Position numbers and translations under genes: made by a program
Notes under the pieces: generated by a model
What the model was told of the DNA's origin: nothing
The model's input: only the letters and a program-made list of their open reading frames with translations
Database searches by the model: none
Part shown: piece after piece, positions 8,343 through 17,900 of the stretch
Numbering within the stretch: the stretch's first letter is position 1
Layout: each line of letters starts with the position of its first letter
Source of the DNA: an uncultured Clostridia bacterium
GTDB taxonomy: Bacteria; Bacillota; Clostridia; Christensenellales; UBA1242
Direction of reading: 5' to 3'
Length of the DNA stretch: 21,185 bases
Assembly (NCBI GenBank): GCA_946610655.1
Contig: CAMOCH010000009.1
Coordinates: 1-21,185 of the forward strand

Positions 8343-9677
8343 ATGGCAAAGAAGAAAAAAGAAATCGAGCAACTTATGATGGATGGAGTGCCAGCTCCTA
8401 AGGTTTCTTCTGTGCCAGAAGAACAAACAGAAGAGCCAAAGGAAGTTGTTGATGAAAATCAAATAACCCTTGATGATTATCTGGGTGAGAGCATCTTAGA
8501 AAAAGAAACAGTTGATTCTTTGATGAAAGAAGCTGTTGAAACAGAAAAAAAATCTAAGAAGAAAAAAAATATAATAACAAATGTAATCTTTTTTGCAATA
8601 AACATTATTCTTATGATATTTATTGTAAAAAATTTGTTGGATAGCACACATGGCACCAATTTTGGTGATGTTGCAAAAGCACAAGGCACAAGAATGTGGT
8701 GGATAGCTGGTGCGTTTGCGCTCCTTGTTTTATATTTTATTTGTGAAACATTGTTATTCTATTTTTTAATAAAAAAGACAACAGGAAAAAGAAAACTCTT
8801 TTTGTCTTATCGTTTGGCCAGTGTTGGTAAGTATTATGATTGCGTAACACCAACTCAACTTGGTGGACAACCTTCACAAATAATAAGACTTACGAGAAGT
8901 GGGATGGGGGCAGGGCTTTCAACAAGCATTCCTATTATTAAACTTATTGTTTATAACTTTGTTTACACAGCACTCGCAATATTTTTATATTTTTTTGCAG
9001 TGCCACTTATTCCAACAAGTGGAAGTTTGCAAACATTTTTGATGGCGTTTATTAAAATTGTTGGTGCAATTGGTTTGATTGTAACCATAATTTTTACACT
9101 TATCTATTTTATTATAGGCAACGGAAAACTTATTGGACGTTCATTTATTCAATGGCTAGTGCGTCTTGGTTATAAATTGCATATTGTTAAGGATTACAGA
9201 AAAACTTTTGAAAGAATATTAACACAAGTGCAAGAATATCAAGCATCAATTAAGTATTTGAACAAAAACAAAGGAACTTTGTTTTTAACAATCTTTTTGT
9301 GTATTGTTGAATGTTTGGCATTTGCCATTATTCCATTTTGCATAATGATGGCATTCAGTTCTGTTGGTTTTGTAACCCCAACCGAGGCGCTTTATGCAAT
9401 ATTAATCACAATGAGTGAATACTATTTGTGTTTGCTTGTTAGCACATGTTTGCCACTTCCTGGTGGAACAGGTTCAACAGAAGTATGTTTCATATTTCTT
9501 TTTGCAATAGGTTCTTATTCAATTGGGGACAACATTGTGTGGGCTCTTATATTCTTTAGACTTATAACATATTATGTCGTTGTTGCGCATGGATTTGTGC
9601 ATATTATTTTAGAAAACATATTTAAACTTGTTAAATCAAAGAAAAATAAATTACCAAAAGAGGCTAAAACTTTATAA
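8343..9677 (+). CDS. Flippase-like polytopic membrane protein, UPF0104 / LPG-synthase TM family
   Basis: Integral membrane protein of 444 residues in the lysylphosphatidylglycerol synthase transmembrane (YbhN/AglD/MprF N-domain) family. Members are thought to flip or transport lipid-linked molecules. Residues 1 to about 75 form a charged cytoplasmic extension, starting MAKKKK and ending in the lysine run KKSKKKK. Then come about seven to eight hydrophobic segments, near 77-98, 115-142, 190-225, 235-260, 315-342, 350-375 and 380-430. Family signatures are GGQPSQIIRL after the second segment and PLPGGTGSTE near residue 375. It is not fused to the aminoacyl-transfer domain of MprF, so lipid lysylation is not implied. 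Start ATG 8343 has no ribosome binding site, and the promoter places transcription start on or next to it. The stop codon lies in the loop of its own terminator. The substrate cannot be told from sequence. Confidence 0.88.
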   Translation: MAKKKKEIEQLMMDGVPAPKVSSVPEEQTEEPKEVVDENQITLDDYLGESILEKETVDSLMKEAVETEKKSKKKKNIITNVIFFAINIILMIFIVKNLLDSTHGTNFGDVAKAQGTRMWWIAGAFALLVLYFICETLLFYFLIKKTTGKRKLFLSYRLASVGKYYDCVTPTQLGGQPSQIIRLTRSGMGAGLSTSIPIIKLIVYNFVYTALAIFLYFFAVPLIPTSGSLQTFLMAFIKIVGAIGLIVTIIFTLIYFIIGNGKLIGRSFIQWLVRLGYKLHIVKDYRKTFERILTQVQEYQASIKYLNKNKGTLFLTIFLCIVECLAFAIIPFCIMMAFSSVGFVTPTEALYAILITMSEYYLCLLVSTCLPLPGGTGSTEVCFIFLFAIGSYSIGDNIVWALIFFRLITYYVVVAHGFVHIILENIFKLVKSKKNKLPKEAKTL

Positions 9678-9690
9678 TTTAGCCTTTTTT
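9661..9690 (+). terminator. Intrinsic terminator overlapping the end of the flippase gene
   Basis: Stem AGGCTAAA (9661-9668) / TTTAGCCT (9678-9685) with T tract 9685-9690. The last five codons form the left arm and the TAA stop lies in the loop, so a ribosome finishing translation would cover the stem. Confidence 0.85.
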
Positions 9691-9715
9691 ATTTGCATTA
9701 TTTTTTAATTTGCTA

Positions 9716-9744
9716 TTGAAAAAGATGTTTTTCCGTGTTATAAT
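9716..9744 (+). promoter_or_regulatory. Promoter of the 9777-10959 gene pair
   Basis: TTGAAA (9716-9721, 5/6 match), a 17-base spacer and a perfect TATAAT (9739-9744) preceded by TGT (9736-9738). Predicted start near 9751, followed by ribosome binding site GAGAGG (9765-9770). Confidence 0.82.
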
Positions 9745-9776
9745 CATAAAACAAAAAATAAATTGAGAGGTGAATT

Positions 9777-10556
9777 ATGCAAACTCATATTGGAACTACA
9801 AAAAGAGGAAAAGATTATGTTGAACAAAAAAGAAGTGAGGGAGCAATTATAAAATCACAAACAATAAAAGAATCAACAAAACGTAAAAAAGCAGAGCAAC
9901 AAATTGGGCAAACAAAATTTGAATATATAATGGAACATTTTCAAGATTTGAATGAAGAAAAAAGAGCGAGAGAAGAAGCTATTATAAAAAAAGAACAACA
10001 AGAGTTAGAAGATTTTTACAGTAATCTTGATGAAAGTTCTTTAAGTGAAGATAATGTTAATGATGAATTTTTAAAATCAACACCATACAGCTATGAAGTT
10101 GAATTTTTAAAAGGTGTTGACCCAAATGATATATTTGAAGAAAGAAATCCTGAAGATGTTAAGTATGAAATGGAAAACAACAAAAGAAGAGATTTCTTAA
10201 AGATTAAAGATGAATATGTTTTGAAATATAAAAAAGATTCAAAATGTTTTAAGGATGCAGTTGAATACGTTGATGCTTGCAAAAAAATTCACATTATTTT
10301 AACATATTTGCACGCAACCTCAAATGCTAGTAACAAAAAAACAATCTATTTACTTAACATGTATGATGCCGAACTTAAAGAATTTGCATATGCTGCATAC
10401 AATTTAAAACTAAAACCAATGCAATACCGTGTTGATAGAAGAATGAAAGATGTTAATAGAGTTATTGAAGGTTTTATTAGCGCAAGTTATACAATCAAAG
10501 ATGCAATGCAAAGATGTGGGCTAATAGAACCAGAAAGAGAGAGGGAAAATGGATAA
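9777..10556 (+). CDS. Unrecognised charged, probably coiled-coil protein, 259 aa
   Basis: Start ATG 9777 follows GAGAGG at 9765-9770. The 259-residue product is very rich in Lys, Glu and Asp and has no signal peptide or membrane segment, so it is presumably cytoplasmic. Residues about 1-80 look like a long charged helix (QKRSEGAIIKSQTIKESTKRKK, then EEKRAREEAIIKKEQQELEDFY). A short acidic linker follows, then a C-terminal region from about 130 with a more globular, helical character (KIHIILTYLHATSNASNKK, KLKPMQYRVDRRMKDVNRV). I recognise no family. The last eight bases overlap the next gene, which indicates translational coupling and suggests the two products act together. It lies just upstream of rpoB, but no motif ties it to transcription. 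Confidence 0.78.
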   Translation: MQTHIGTTKRGKDYVEQKRSEGAIIKSQTIKESTKRKKAEQQIGQTKFEYIMEHFQDLNEEKRAREEAIIKKEQQELEDFYSNLDESSLSEDNVNDEFLKSTPYSYEVEFLKGVDPNDIFEERNPEDVKYEMENNKRRDFLKIKDEYVLKYKKDSKCFKDAVEYVDACKKIHIILTYLHATSNASNKKTIYLLNMYDAELKEFAYAAYNLKLKPMQYRVDRRMKDVNRVIEGFISASYTIKDAMQRCGLIEPERERENG

Positions 10557-10959
10557 AAAAGAAATTGATGAACAATATGTATTGTTTTTAGAAAGGCAAG
10601 AAGAGTATTTTAAATATTTTTATCTTTTTGAAAATGAATTAAACAATGCTTCAACTCGATGCTATGAAATCAAAGAATTTTTGGCAGCAGAAGGTATAAA
10701 TAAAAAATTCTTAGAAACAATGGATAACAGCAAATATTATTCAAAGTTAACAGAATATTTTCAATTAGATTACGAAGAAATAAGTGATAATTATAATAAT
10801 CAAGAAACAATGCTTGAACAATTTGATGAAGAAAATTTCTTAAAATCACTTAAAATTGCTAATAAAAAATTGGAAGAAGATACAAATTATCTCAAAAATT
10901 TATATGCAAATTTAAATGTCTTTTTTAAAGAAGATAGGGAAATGAACTCTGCTCAATAA
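10549..10959 (+). CDS. Unrecognised acidic helical protein, 136 aa, coupled to the upstream gene
   Basis: ATG 10549 overlaps the upstream stop in the sequence ATGGATAA, an eight-base overlap. The purine-rich GAGAGAGGG just before it serves as ribosome binding site. The 136-residue product is rich in Glu, Asn, Tyr and Phe and predicted almost entirely helical (EEYFKYFYLFENELNN, then KSLKIANKKLEEDTNYLKNLY). It has no signal peptide, no membrane segment and no recognised motif. Size, charge and coupling suggest a binding partner of the upstream protein; that is inference. No clear terminator lies between its stop and the rpoB promoter 29 bases downstream, so transcripts of this pair probably run into the rpoB leader. 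Confidence 0.75.
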   Translation: MDKKEIDEQYVLFLERQEEYFKYFYLFENELNNASTRCYEIKEFLAAEGINKKFLETMDNSKYYSKLTEYFQLDYEEISDNYNNQETMLEQFDEENFLKSLKIANKKLEEDTNYLKNLYANLNVFFKEDREMNSAQ

Positions 10960-10987
10960 AAAAAATATTTTTTGGCAGCAAAATGTA

Positions 10988-11016
10988 TTGACATAAAAAA
11001 AATGTTATGGTAAAAT
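10988..11016 (+). promoter_or_regulatory. Strong promoter of rpoB-rpoC
   Basis: Perfect TTGACA (10988-10993), a 17-base spacer and TAAAAT (11011-11016) preceded by TGG (11008-11010), an extended -10. This is the same design as the rpsL promoter. Predicted start near 11023 gives a leader of about 179 bases before rpoB. Confidence 0.87.
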
Positions 11017-11028
11017 TATATGGTTATT

Positions 11029-11091
11029 ATGAGTAATATGCGTTATTATCACCAATTGCAAAAAAATACCGGTAAAATATTGGTGCGCTAA
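11029..11091 (+). CDS. Possible 20-codon leader ORF upstream of rpoB
   Basis: ATG 11029 opens a 20-codon frame closed by TAA at 11089-11091; it begins MSNMRYYHQ. ATG lies about six bases after the predicted transcript start and has no ribosome binding site, so translation would have to be nearly leaderless. The frame covers an inverted repeat, CACCAAT (11050-11056) / ATTGGTG (11079-11085), and ends nine bases before a terminator-like hairpin. This geometry resembles attenuation by a leader peptide, but no amino acid is strikingly enriched, and a frame this short can occur by chance. Confidence 0.3.
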   Translation: MSNMRYYHQLQKNTGKILVR

Positions 11092-11150
11092 GCAAAGAAA
11101 AGATTTTTAGAGAGATACTAAAATCTTGGATTTTTTTTGTCTGTTTGCTT
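11090..11150 (+). promoter_or_regulatory. Terminator-like attenuator in the rpoB leader
   Basis: Stem AAGATTTT (11100-11107) / AAAATCTT (11120-11127), extendable by AG/CT with one bulge, followed by GGA and eight Ts (11131-11138). A flanking pair, AAGCAAA (11090-11096) / TTTGCTT (11144-11150), encloses the hairpin and T tract. It sits inside the transcribed leader, so either RNA polymerase reads through at a controlled rate, or it trims readthrough from the upstream gene pair, or both. Confidence 0.68.
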
Positions 11151-11183
11151 CTTGACAGTAAAATAAGAAGAAATAATTTATTC

Positions 11184-11201
11184 TTTACCTAGGAGGGTAA
11201 A
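11184..11201 (+). promoter_or_regulatory. Hairpin burying the rpoB ribosome binding site
   Basis: TTTACC (11184-11189) pairs with GGTAAA (11196-11201), with loop TAGGAG. The Shine-Dalgarno AGGAGGG (11191-11197) lies partly in the loop and partly in the right arm, and the stem ends directly against ATG 11202. Folding would limit initiation of rpoB. Confidence 0.55.
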
Positions 11202-14200
11202 ATGGCAAATTCAAAAGTGAATGTCAAAAAGGTTAAATATGGAAAAACCGAAAGATATAAATTCGGTAAAATTGAAGAAGTTATTGATATTCCTTATCTT
11301 GTTGAGGTTCAAAAACAAAGTTATAATAACTTTATAACAAAAGGTATTAGAGATGTTCTTAGAGATTTCTCTCCAATTACCGATACAGATAACCTTAACC
11401 GTTCTGACATGAGAGAAGACAACACAGATTGCCGTGTTGAGCTTCATTTTATTGGTCACAGTTTAAGTGGAGAACCAAAATATACTGAGGCAGAATGCAA
11501 AACTAGAGATGCAACATACAGCGTTCCTCTTAAGGTTAAAGTAAGACTTGTTTATAAAGAAACAGGTGAAGTTGTTGAACAAGAAGTTTTCATGGGAGAT
11601 ATTCCTCTTATGACAGACAATGGTTCATTTATTATCAATGGTGCAGAACGTGCCGTTGTTAGCCAACTTGTTCGTTCTCCTGGTGTTTATTGCAGTCAAG
11701 GTGTTAACAAAGCAGGAAACTTTGTTACAGAAACTAACATTATGCCTAGTCGTGGTGCTTGGCTTGAATTTGAAGAAGACCAAAACGGAGTTTTATGGGT
11801 TCATGTGGACAGATCAAGAAAAATGGTTGCCACAATCTTTTTACGTGCAATGGGTCTTTCAACAGATGAACAAATTCTTGAAGTATTTGACCATCATCCA
11901 ACAATTGTTAAAACTATAGAAAAAGACCATACCAAAAATGAAGAAGAAGCTTTGGTTGAAATTTCAAAAAGACTTCGTCCTGGTGAAGTTCTTAACTATA
12001 AAGCTATTAAAAAAGATTTGGAAAAACGTTTCTATTCAACAAGAAGATACGACGTTACAAGTGTTGGTAGATATAAATTTAACCAAAAACTTGCTCTTGC
12101 AAACCGTATCACAGGAAAAATTCTTGCAGAAGACGTTATTGTTAAAAATAAACCAATGTTTGTTGCTGGTGAAAAACTTACCGAAGAACAAGCTTGGCAA
12201 ATTCAAAACGCTGGTGTTAACAAAGTTGCTGTTGAAGGCAAAAAAGATAAAGTTTATGTTATTGGTAACAACACTGTTAACCTTAAAGCATACACTGGAG
12301 TTAATCCAGAAGATGTTGAACTTGATGAACTTGTTCATCTTCCAACACTTTTAACTGTTATCAAAGGTTTAAAAACTATTGAACAAAAGAAACAAGCTTT
12401 GCTTCAAAACTATGAACTTTTGGTTGGCAGACATTTGATGTTTGATGATATCATTTCAAGTGTTAACTATCATTTGGGTCTTTCTGAAGGAATTGGACAC
12501 ATGGATGATGTTGACCACCTTGGCAATCGTAGAATTAGAACTGTTGGTGAACTTTTGCAAAATCAATTCTTTGTTGGATTGGCAAGACTTGAAAGAGTTA
12601 TTTCTGAAAGAATGCAAGTTCAAAATGTTGCTGAAATTAGCCCAAACACTTTAATTAACACTCGTCCAGTTAGTGCTGCAATTCGTGAATTCTTTGGTAG
12701 CAGCCAAATGTCACAATTCATGGAACAAACAAACCCAATTGCATCACTTACACACAAACGTAAAGTTTCATCTATCGGACCTGGAGCTCTTACTCGTGAA
12801 AGAGCAGGCTTTGATGTTCGTGACGTGCACTATACACACTATGGCAGACTTTGTCCTAATGAAACACCTGAAGGTCAAAACATCGGTCTTATTAACTCTT
12901 TTGCAACTTATGCAAAACTTAACAAATATGGCTTCTTGGAAGCTCCATATCGTAAGTTTGATAAACAAACCGGCAGAGTTACTAACGAAGTTGTTTATAT
13001 GACAGCTGACGTTGAAGAAAAATATGTTATTGCACAAGCTAACGAACCACTTAATGAAAATGGTGAACTTGTTAATAACACAGTAATTTGTCGTAAAGCT
13101 GGCGAAATTTTGGAATTCCCAAAATCTGCAGTTGACTTTATTGATATTAGTCCTAAGGAACTTATATCTATTGCAACAACACTTGTTCCATTCATCGAAA
13201 GTGATGATGCAACTCGTGCCATGATTGCAAGTAACCAACAACGTCAAGCAGTTCCACTTCTTAAAACAGAAGCTCCAATTGTTGCAACTGGTGTTGAACA
13301 CAAGATTGCAGTTGATAGTGGAGTTATGCAAATTGCAAAATCAAATGGAACAGTTAAATATGTTTCTTCTGATAAAATTATTCTTGACACTGATCATGGT
13401 GATGAAGAATATATCTTGACAGGATTTGTTCGTAGCAACTCAGGAACATGTATGCGTCAAAGACCAATAGTAAACCATGGGGACAAGGTTAAAGTTGGAG
13501 ACGTTCTTGCTGATGGTCCATCAACAAACAATGGTGAACTTTCAATTGGTAAAAACATTCTTATTGCATATATGCCATGGGAAGGTTACAACTATGAAGA
13601 CGCTATTTTGATTAGTGATGAACTTGTTCGTGATGATGTTCTTACATCTGTGCATATTGAAGAATACGAGCATGATGCAAGAGACACAAAACTTGGACCA
13701 GAAGAAATAACAAGAGATATTCCTAACATTGGTGACGAAGCTCTTCGTAACCTTGATGAAAATGGTATTGTTCGTATTGGTGCAGAGGTTACAACAGGAG
13801 ATATCCTTGTTGGTAAAGTTACTCCAAAAGGAGAAACAGAACTTACACCAGAAGAAAGACTTCTTCGTGCTATCTTTGGTGAAAAAGCAAGAGAAGTTAG
13901 AGGCACATCTCTTCGCGTTCAACATGGTGAAGGTGGTGTTGTTGTTGACGTTAAAGTATTCACTCGTGAAAACAAAGATGAACTTCCAACTGGCGTTAAC
14001 AAACTTGTTCGTGTATATATTGCTCAAAAACGTAAAATGAGCGTCGGTGATAAAATGTCTGGTCGTCATGGTAACAAGGGTGTTGTATCTAGAATACTTC
14101 CTCAAGCAGATATGCCATTTATGGCTGACGGCACACCAATACAAATTTTATTGAACCCACTTGGCGTTCCTAGCCGTATGAATATTGGACAGCTTCTAGA

Positions 14201-14933
14201 ATGTCACCTTGGCTTTGCTGCAAAAGCTCTTGGCTGGAAAGTTGCAACACCAGTATTTGATGGCGCTAAAGATTATGAAATTAAAGAACTTCTCAAAGAA
14301 AATGGCTTTGCAGAAGATGGAAAAATGCAACTTTATGATGGTAGAACCGGTGAACCATTTGAAAATCGTGCAACCGTTGGTTACAGCTACATGCTTAAAC
14401 TTCACCACTTGGTTGATGATAAGATGCATGCTCGTTCAATTGGACCATACAGCTTAGTTACTCAACAACCTCTTGGTGGTAAAGCACAACTTGGTGGACA
14501 ACGTTTTGGTGAAATGGAAGTTTGGGCTCTTGAAGCATACGGCGCAGCTAACACACTTCAAGAAATGCTCACAGTTAAATCCGATGATATTGTTGGTAGA
14601 CAAAAAACATATGAAAGCATTGTTCGTAATGAAAATGTTGCAGAACCTGGAATTCCAGAATCATTCAAGGTTCTTATAAAAGAACTTCAAGGTTTGGCAC
14701 TTGATATTAAAGTGCTTACAGAAGATAAACAAGAAATTGGCCTTAAAGATTTGGTTGAAGACGACCGTGATTCTGTTGATAACAGAACTGGCTCAAGAAA
14801 GAAACCAGAACAAGAAGAAGTTGAGGTTGATCTTGGTGGGGAAGAAGACCTTGGAGAAATGTTTGAATCAGTGTTTGATCCAAACGAAGGAAATGAAAAT
14901 ATATTTGATTTTGATGATGCAGACTTTGAATAA
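11202..14933 (+). CDS. rpoB: DNA-directed RNA polymerase subunit beta
   Basis: Beta subunit of RNA polymerase, forming one side of the active-site cleft. The product has 1243 residues, slightly longer than B. subtilis beta. Recognisable blocks are the lobe and protrusion, the rifampicin region (497-537), [15 protein letters not shown], the nucleotide-contacting [19 protein letters not shown], and [25 protein letters not shown] near the C terminus, followed by a strongly acidic tail. In the rifampicin region, E. coli D516 is Glu (E508), R529 is Lys (K521), I561 is Asn (N553) and P567 is Gln; H526 and S531 are retained. Start ATG 11202 has AGGAGGG, partly hidden in a hairpin. rplJ-rplL do not precede it. 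rpoC follows after 29 bases. Confidence 0.98.
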   Translation: MANSKVNVKKVKYGKTERYKFGKIEEVIDIPYLVEVQKQSYNNFITKGIRDVLRDFSPITDTDNLNRSDMREDNTDCRVELHFIGHSLSGEPKYTEAECKTRDATYSVPLKVKVRLVYKETGEVVEQEVFMGDIPLMTDNGSFIINGAERAVVSQLVRSPGVYCSQGVNKAGNFVTETNIMPSRGAWLEFEEDQNGVLWVHVDRSRKMVATIFLRAMGLSTDEQILEVFDHHPTIVKTIEKDHTKNEEEALVEISKRLRPGEVLNYKAIKKDLEKRFYSTRRYDVTSVGRYKFNQKLALANRITGKILAEDVIVKNKPMFVAGEKLTEEQAWQIQNAGVNKVAVEGKKDKVYVIGNNTVNLKAYTGVNPEDVELDELVHLPTLLTVIKGLKTIEQKKQALLQNYELLVGRHLMFDDIISSVNYHLGLSEGIGHMDDVDHLGNRRIRTVGELLQNQFFVGLARLERVISERMQVQNVAEISPNTLINTRPVSAAIREFFGSSQMSQFMEQTNPIASLTHKRKVSSIGPGALTRERAGFDVRDVHYTHYGRLCPNETPEGQNIGLINSFATYAKLNKYGFLEAPYRKFDKQTGRVTNEVVYMTADVEEKYVIAQANEPLNENGELVNNTVICRKAGEILEFPKSAVDFIDISPKELISIATTLVPFIESDDATRAMIASNQQRQAVPLLKTEAPIVATGVEHKIAVDSGVMQIAKSNGTVKYVSSDKIILDTDHGDEEYILTGFVRSNSGTCMRQRPIVNHGDKVKVGDVLADGPSTNNGELSIGKNILIAYMPWEGYNYEDAILISDELVRDDVLTSVHIEEYEHDARDTKLGPEEITRDIPNIGDEALRNLDENGIVRIGAEVTTGDILVGKVTPKGETELTPEERLLRAIFGEKAREVRGTSLRVQHGEGGVVVDVKVFTRENKDELPTGVNKLVRVYIAQKRKMSVGDKMSGRHGNKGVVSRILPQADMPFMADGTPIQILLNPLGVPSRMNIGQLLECHLGFAAKALGWKVATPVFDGAKDYEIKELLKENGFAEDGKMQLYDGRTGEPFENRATVGYSYMLKLHHLVDDKMHARSIGPYSLVTQQPLGGKAQLGGQRFGEMEVWALEAYGAANTLQEMLTVKSDDIVGRQKTYESIVRNENVAEPGIPESFKVLIKELQGLALDIKVLTEDKQEIGLKDLVEDDRDSVDNRTGSRKKPEQEEVEVDLGGEEDLGEMFESVFDPNEGNENIFDFDDADFE

Positions 14934-14962
14934 TATGTTTATCACAAAATAAGGGGAAATAT

Positions 14963-17900
14963 ATGTTTGAATTAAATAATTTTGACTCATTACAAATTGG
15001 ACTTGCTAGTCCTGAAAAAATTCGTGAATGGAGTTATGGTGAAGTTACAAAACCAGAAACAATAAACTATCGTACTCAAAAACCTGAGCGCGATGGTCTT
15101 TATTGCGAACGTATTTTTGGACCAACAAAAGATTGGGAATGTTGGTGTGGAAAATACAAACGTATTCGTTATAAAGGTGTAATTTGTGATAAATGTGGAG
15201 TAGAAGTTACAAAATCTAAAGTTCGTCGTGAGCGTATGGGTCACATTGAACTTGTTTCTCCAGTAACTCATATTTGGTATTTCAAAGGTGTTCCTTCAAG
15301 AATAGGAACTCTTCTTGATATTCCTCTTAAGAGTTTGGAACAAGTTATATACTTTACATCATTTATTGTTACAGACCCTGGTGAAACAGAACTTGAATAT
15401 AAACAAATCTTAAATGATAGAGAATATCGTGAAGCTCAAGAAAAATATGGCCCAAAAGCTTTCAAAGCTGGTATGGGCGCAGAAGTTATTAAAGAACTTC
15501 TTAAAAATATTGATCTTGATGGTGAAAGAGAAAAACTTAAAGAAGAACTTGCTTCAAGCAAAGGACAAAAGAAACTTAAAATTGCTAAGAAACTTAGCTT
15601 GATTGAAAGTTTCTGCAAAAGTGGAAGCCGTCCAGAATGGATGGTTCTGGATGTTCTTCCTGTTATTCCACCAGATCTTCGTCCTATGGTTCCACTTGAT
15701 GGTGGCAGATTTGCAACAAGTGACCTTAACGATTTGTATAGAAGAGTTATTAACCGTAATAACCGTTTGAAAAAACTTATAGAGCTTGGTGCTCCTGATA
15801 TCATTATTCGTAATGAAAAACGTATGCTTCAAGAAGCTGTTGATGCGCTTATTGATAACGGCCGCAGAGGTAAAGCAATTTCTGGTGCAGGAAACAGAGA
15901 ACTTAAAAGCTTAAGTGCACTTCTTCGTGGTAAACAAGGACGTTTCCGTCAAAACCTTCTTGGAAAACGTGTTGACTATTCTGGTCGTTCAGTTATTGTT
16001 GTTGGACCAAGCCTTAAAATTTATCAATGTGGTCTTCCAAAAGAAATGGCTTTGGAACTCTTTAAACCATTTGTTATGAGACGACTTGTTGATCTTAACC
16101 AAACTCATAACATTAAGAGTGCAAAACGTATTGTTGAACGTGCTAGACCAATTGTTTGGGATGTTCTTGAAGATGTTATTAAAGATCACCCAGTTCTTTT
16201 GAACCGTGCTCCAACACTTCACAGACTTTCTATTCAAGCTTTCGAACCAGTATTGGTTGAAGGTCGTGCAATGAAACTTCATCCACTTGTTTGTACTGCA
16301 TTTAACGCCGACTTCGATGGAGATCAAATGGCCGTTCACGTTCCACTTTCTATTGATGCTCAAGCAGAAGCAAGATTCTTGATGATTGCTTCAAACAACA
16401 TTTTGAAACTTGCCGATGGTGAACCAATCACTGTTCCAACACAAGACATGGTATTTGGTAACTACTATTTAACATTTATGGTTGATGGTGGAAAAGGTGA
16501 AGGAAGAAATTTTGCAAGTGCTGATGAAGCTGTTATGGCTTATGAGCTTGGACAAATTAGCCTTCAATCAAAAATCAATGTTCGTATGCAAAAAACAGTT
16601 GATGGAAAAACTTATAGTGGTAGAATTCCAACAAGTGTTGGTAGAATATTGTTTAACCGTGCAATTCCAGAAGGAATTAACCTTATTAAACGTGAAAAAC
16701 CAGAAGACTATTTAAAACTTGAAGTTGATTATCCAGTTGGTAAAAAACAACTTAAAGCAATTATTAAAACTTGCTATAACAACCTTGGACCAACCAAAAC
16801 TGCAATAATGCTTGATAAACTTAAAGACCAAGGATTTAAATTTGCAACAAAATCTTGTCTTACTGCAAACCTCTTCGACATTCAAACAAGCCCTAAAAAA
16901 CCAGAGATTATTGCAGAAGCAAATGAACTTGCAAAAACAACAGAAAAACAATTCAAACGTGGACTTATTACTGCTGAAGAAAAAAGCAATCGTATTGTTA
17001 ACATTTGGATTGATGCTCGTAAGAAAATGGAAGATGCAACCATTGATGCATACGAATCTAGTAACCCACTTAAAATGATGGTAGATTCATCTGCCCGTGG
17101 TACAAAGGGTAATATGTGCGACCTTGCTGGTCTTCGTGGAATAATGATGACAACATCTGGTAAAGCAATCGAAGTTCCAATTCGTTCAAGCTTTAAAGAT
17201 GGACTTTCAGTTATTGAATACTTCATTGCAACTCGTGGTGGACGTAAAGGAATGGTCGATAAGGCTCTTAAAACAGCTGACGCTGGTTACCTTACTCGTC
17301 GTCTTGTTGACGTTGCTCAAGAAGTTGTTGTAGATAGTGAAGACTGTTTCGCAGAACTTGGTGAAAAGGTTAAAGGAATGGTTGTTTCACCTATTTATGA
17401 CGATGAAAGTGAAGTTGAATCAATTAGCAAACGTATTGTTGGTCGTGTTGCTGTTGATGACGTTATTGACCCAAAAACAGGCGAAAAACTTGCTTCTGCT
17501 AACGAAATGATAACAGAAGAACAAGCTTCAGCTATTGAAAAAGCCGGAATCAAACAAGTTAATATCAGAACTGTATTTACTTGTCGCTCTAAATATGGCG
17601 TTTGTTCTAAATGTTATGGACGCAATATGGCAAGTCGTGACCTTGTTCAAGTTGGTGAAGCAGTTGGTATCATTGCTGCTCAATCAATTGGTGAACTTGG
17701 AACACAGCTTACTATGAACGTCTTCCACGCCGGTGGTACTGCGAACGCTGATGATATCACTCAAGGTCTTCCAAGAGTTGAAGAAATTTTTGAAGCTAAA
17801 AAACCTCATGGTGTTGCTGTTATTAGTGAAGTTTCTGGTGTTGTTAAAACTGCTGATGAAGCAAAACAACTTGTTGTTGTTGTAACTCCAGATGGCACAG

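Noticed and set aside
10960..10973. Perfect A/T palindrome AAAAAATATTTTTT as terminator of the 9777-10959 pair
   Set aside because: It has no G-C pairs and no separate T tract. It would make a very weak hairpin, so I do not count it as a terminator.
11152..11184. Second promoter for rpoB starting with TTGACA at 11152
   Set aside because: The -35 is perfect, but the nearest -10 candidates (TAATTT after 16 bases, TATTCT after 21) are poor. The main promoter at 10988 is far better.
12768..14144. Long minus-strand open frames opposite rpoB (for example 12768-13331 and 13542-14144)
   Set aside because: These are shadows of a highly conserved gene. Their products are Asn/Phe/Cys-rich with no domain, and no start region has a ribosome binding site.
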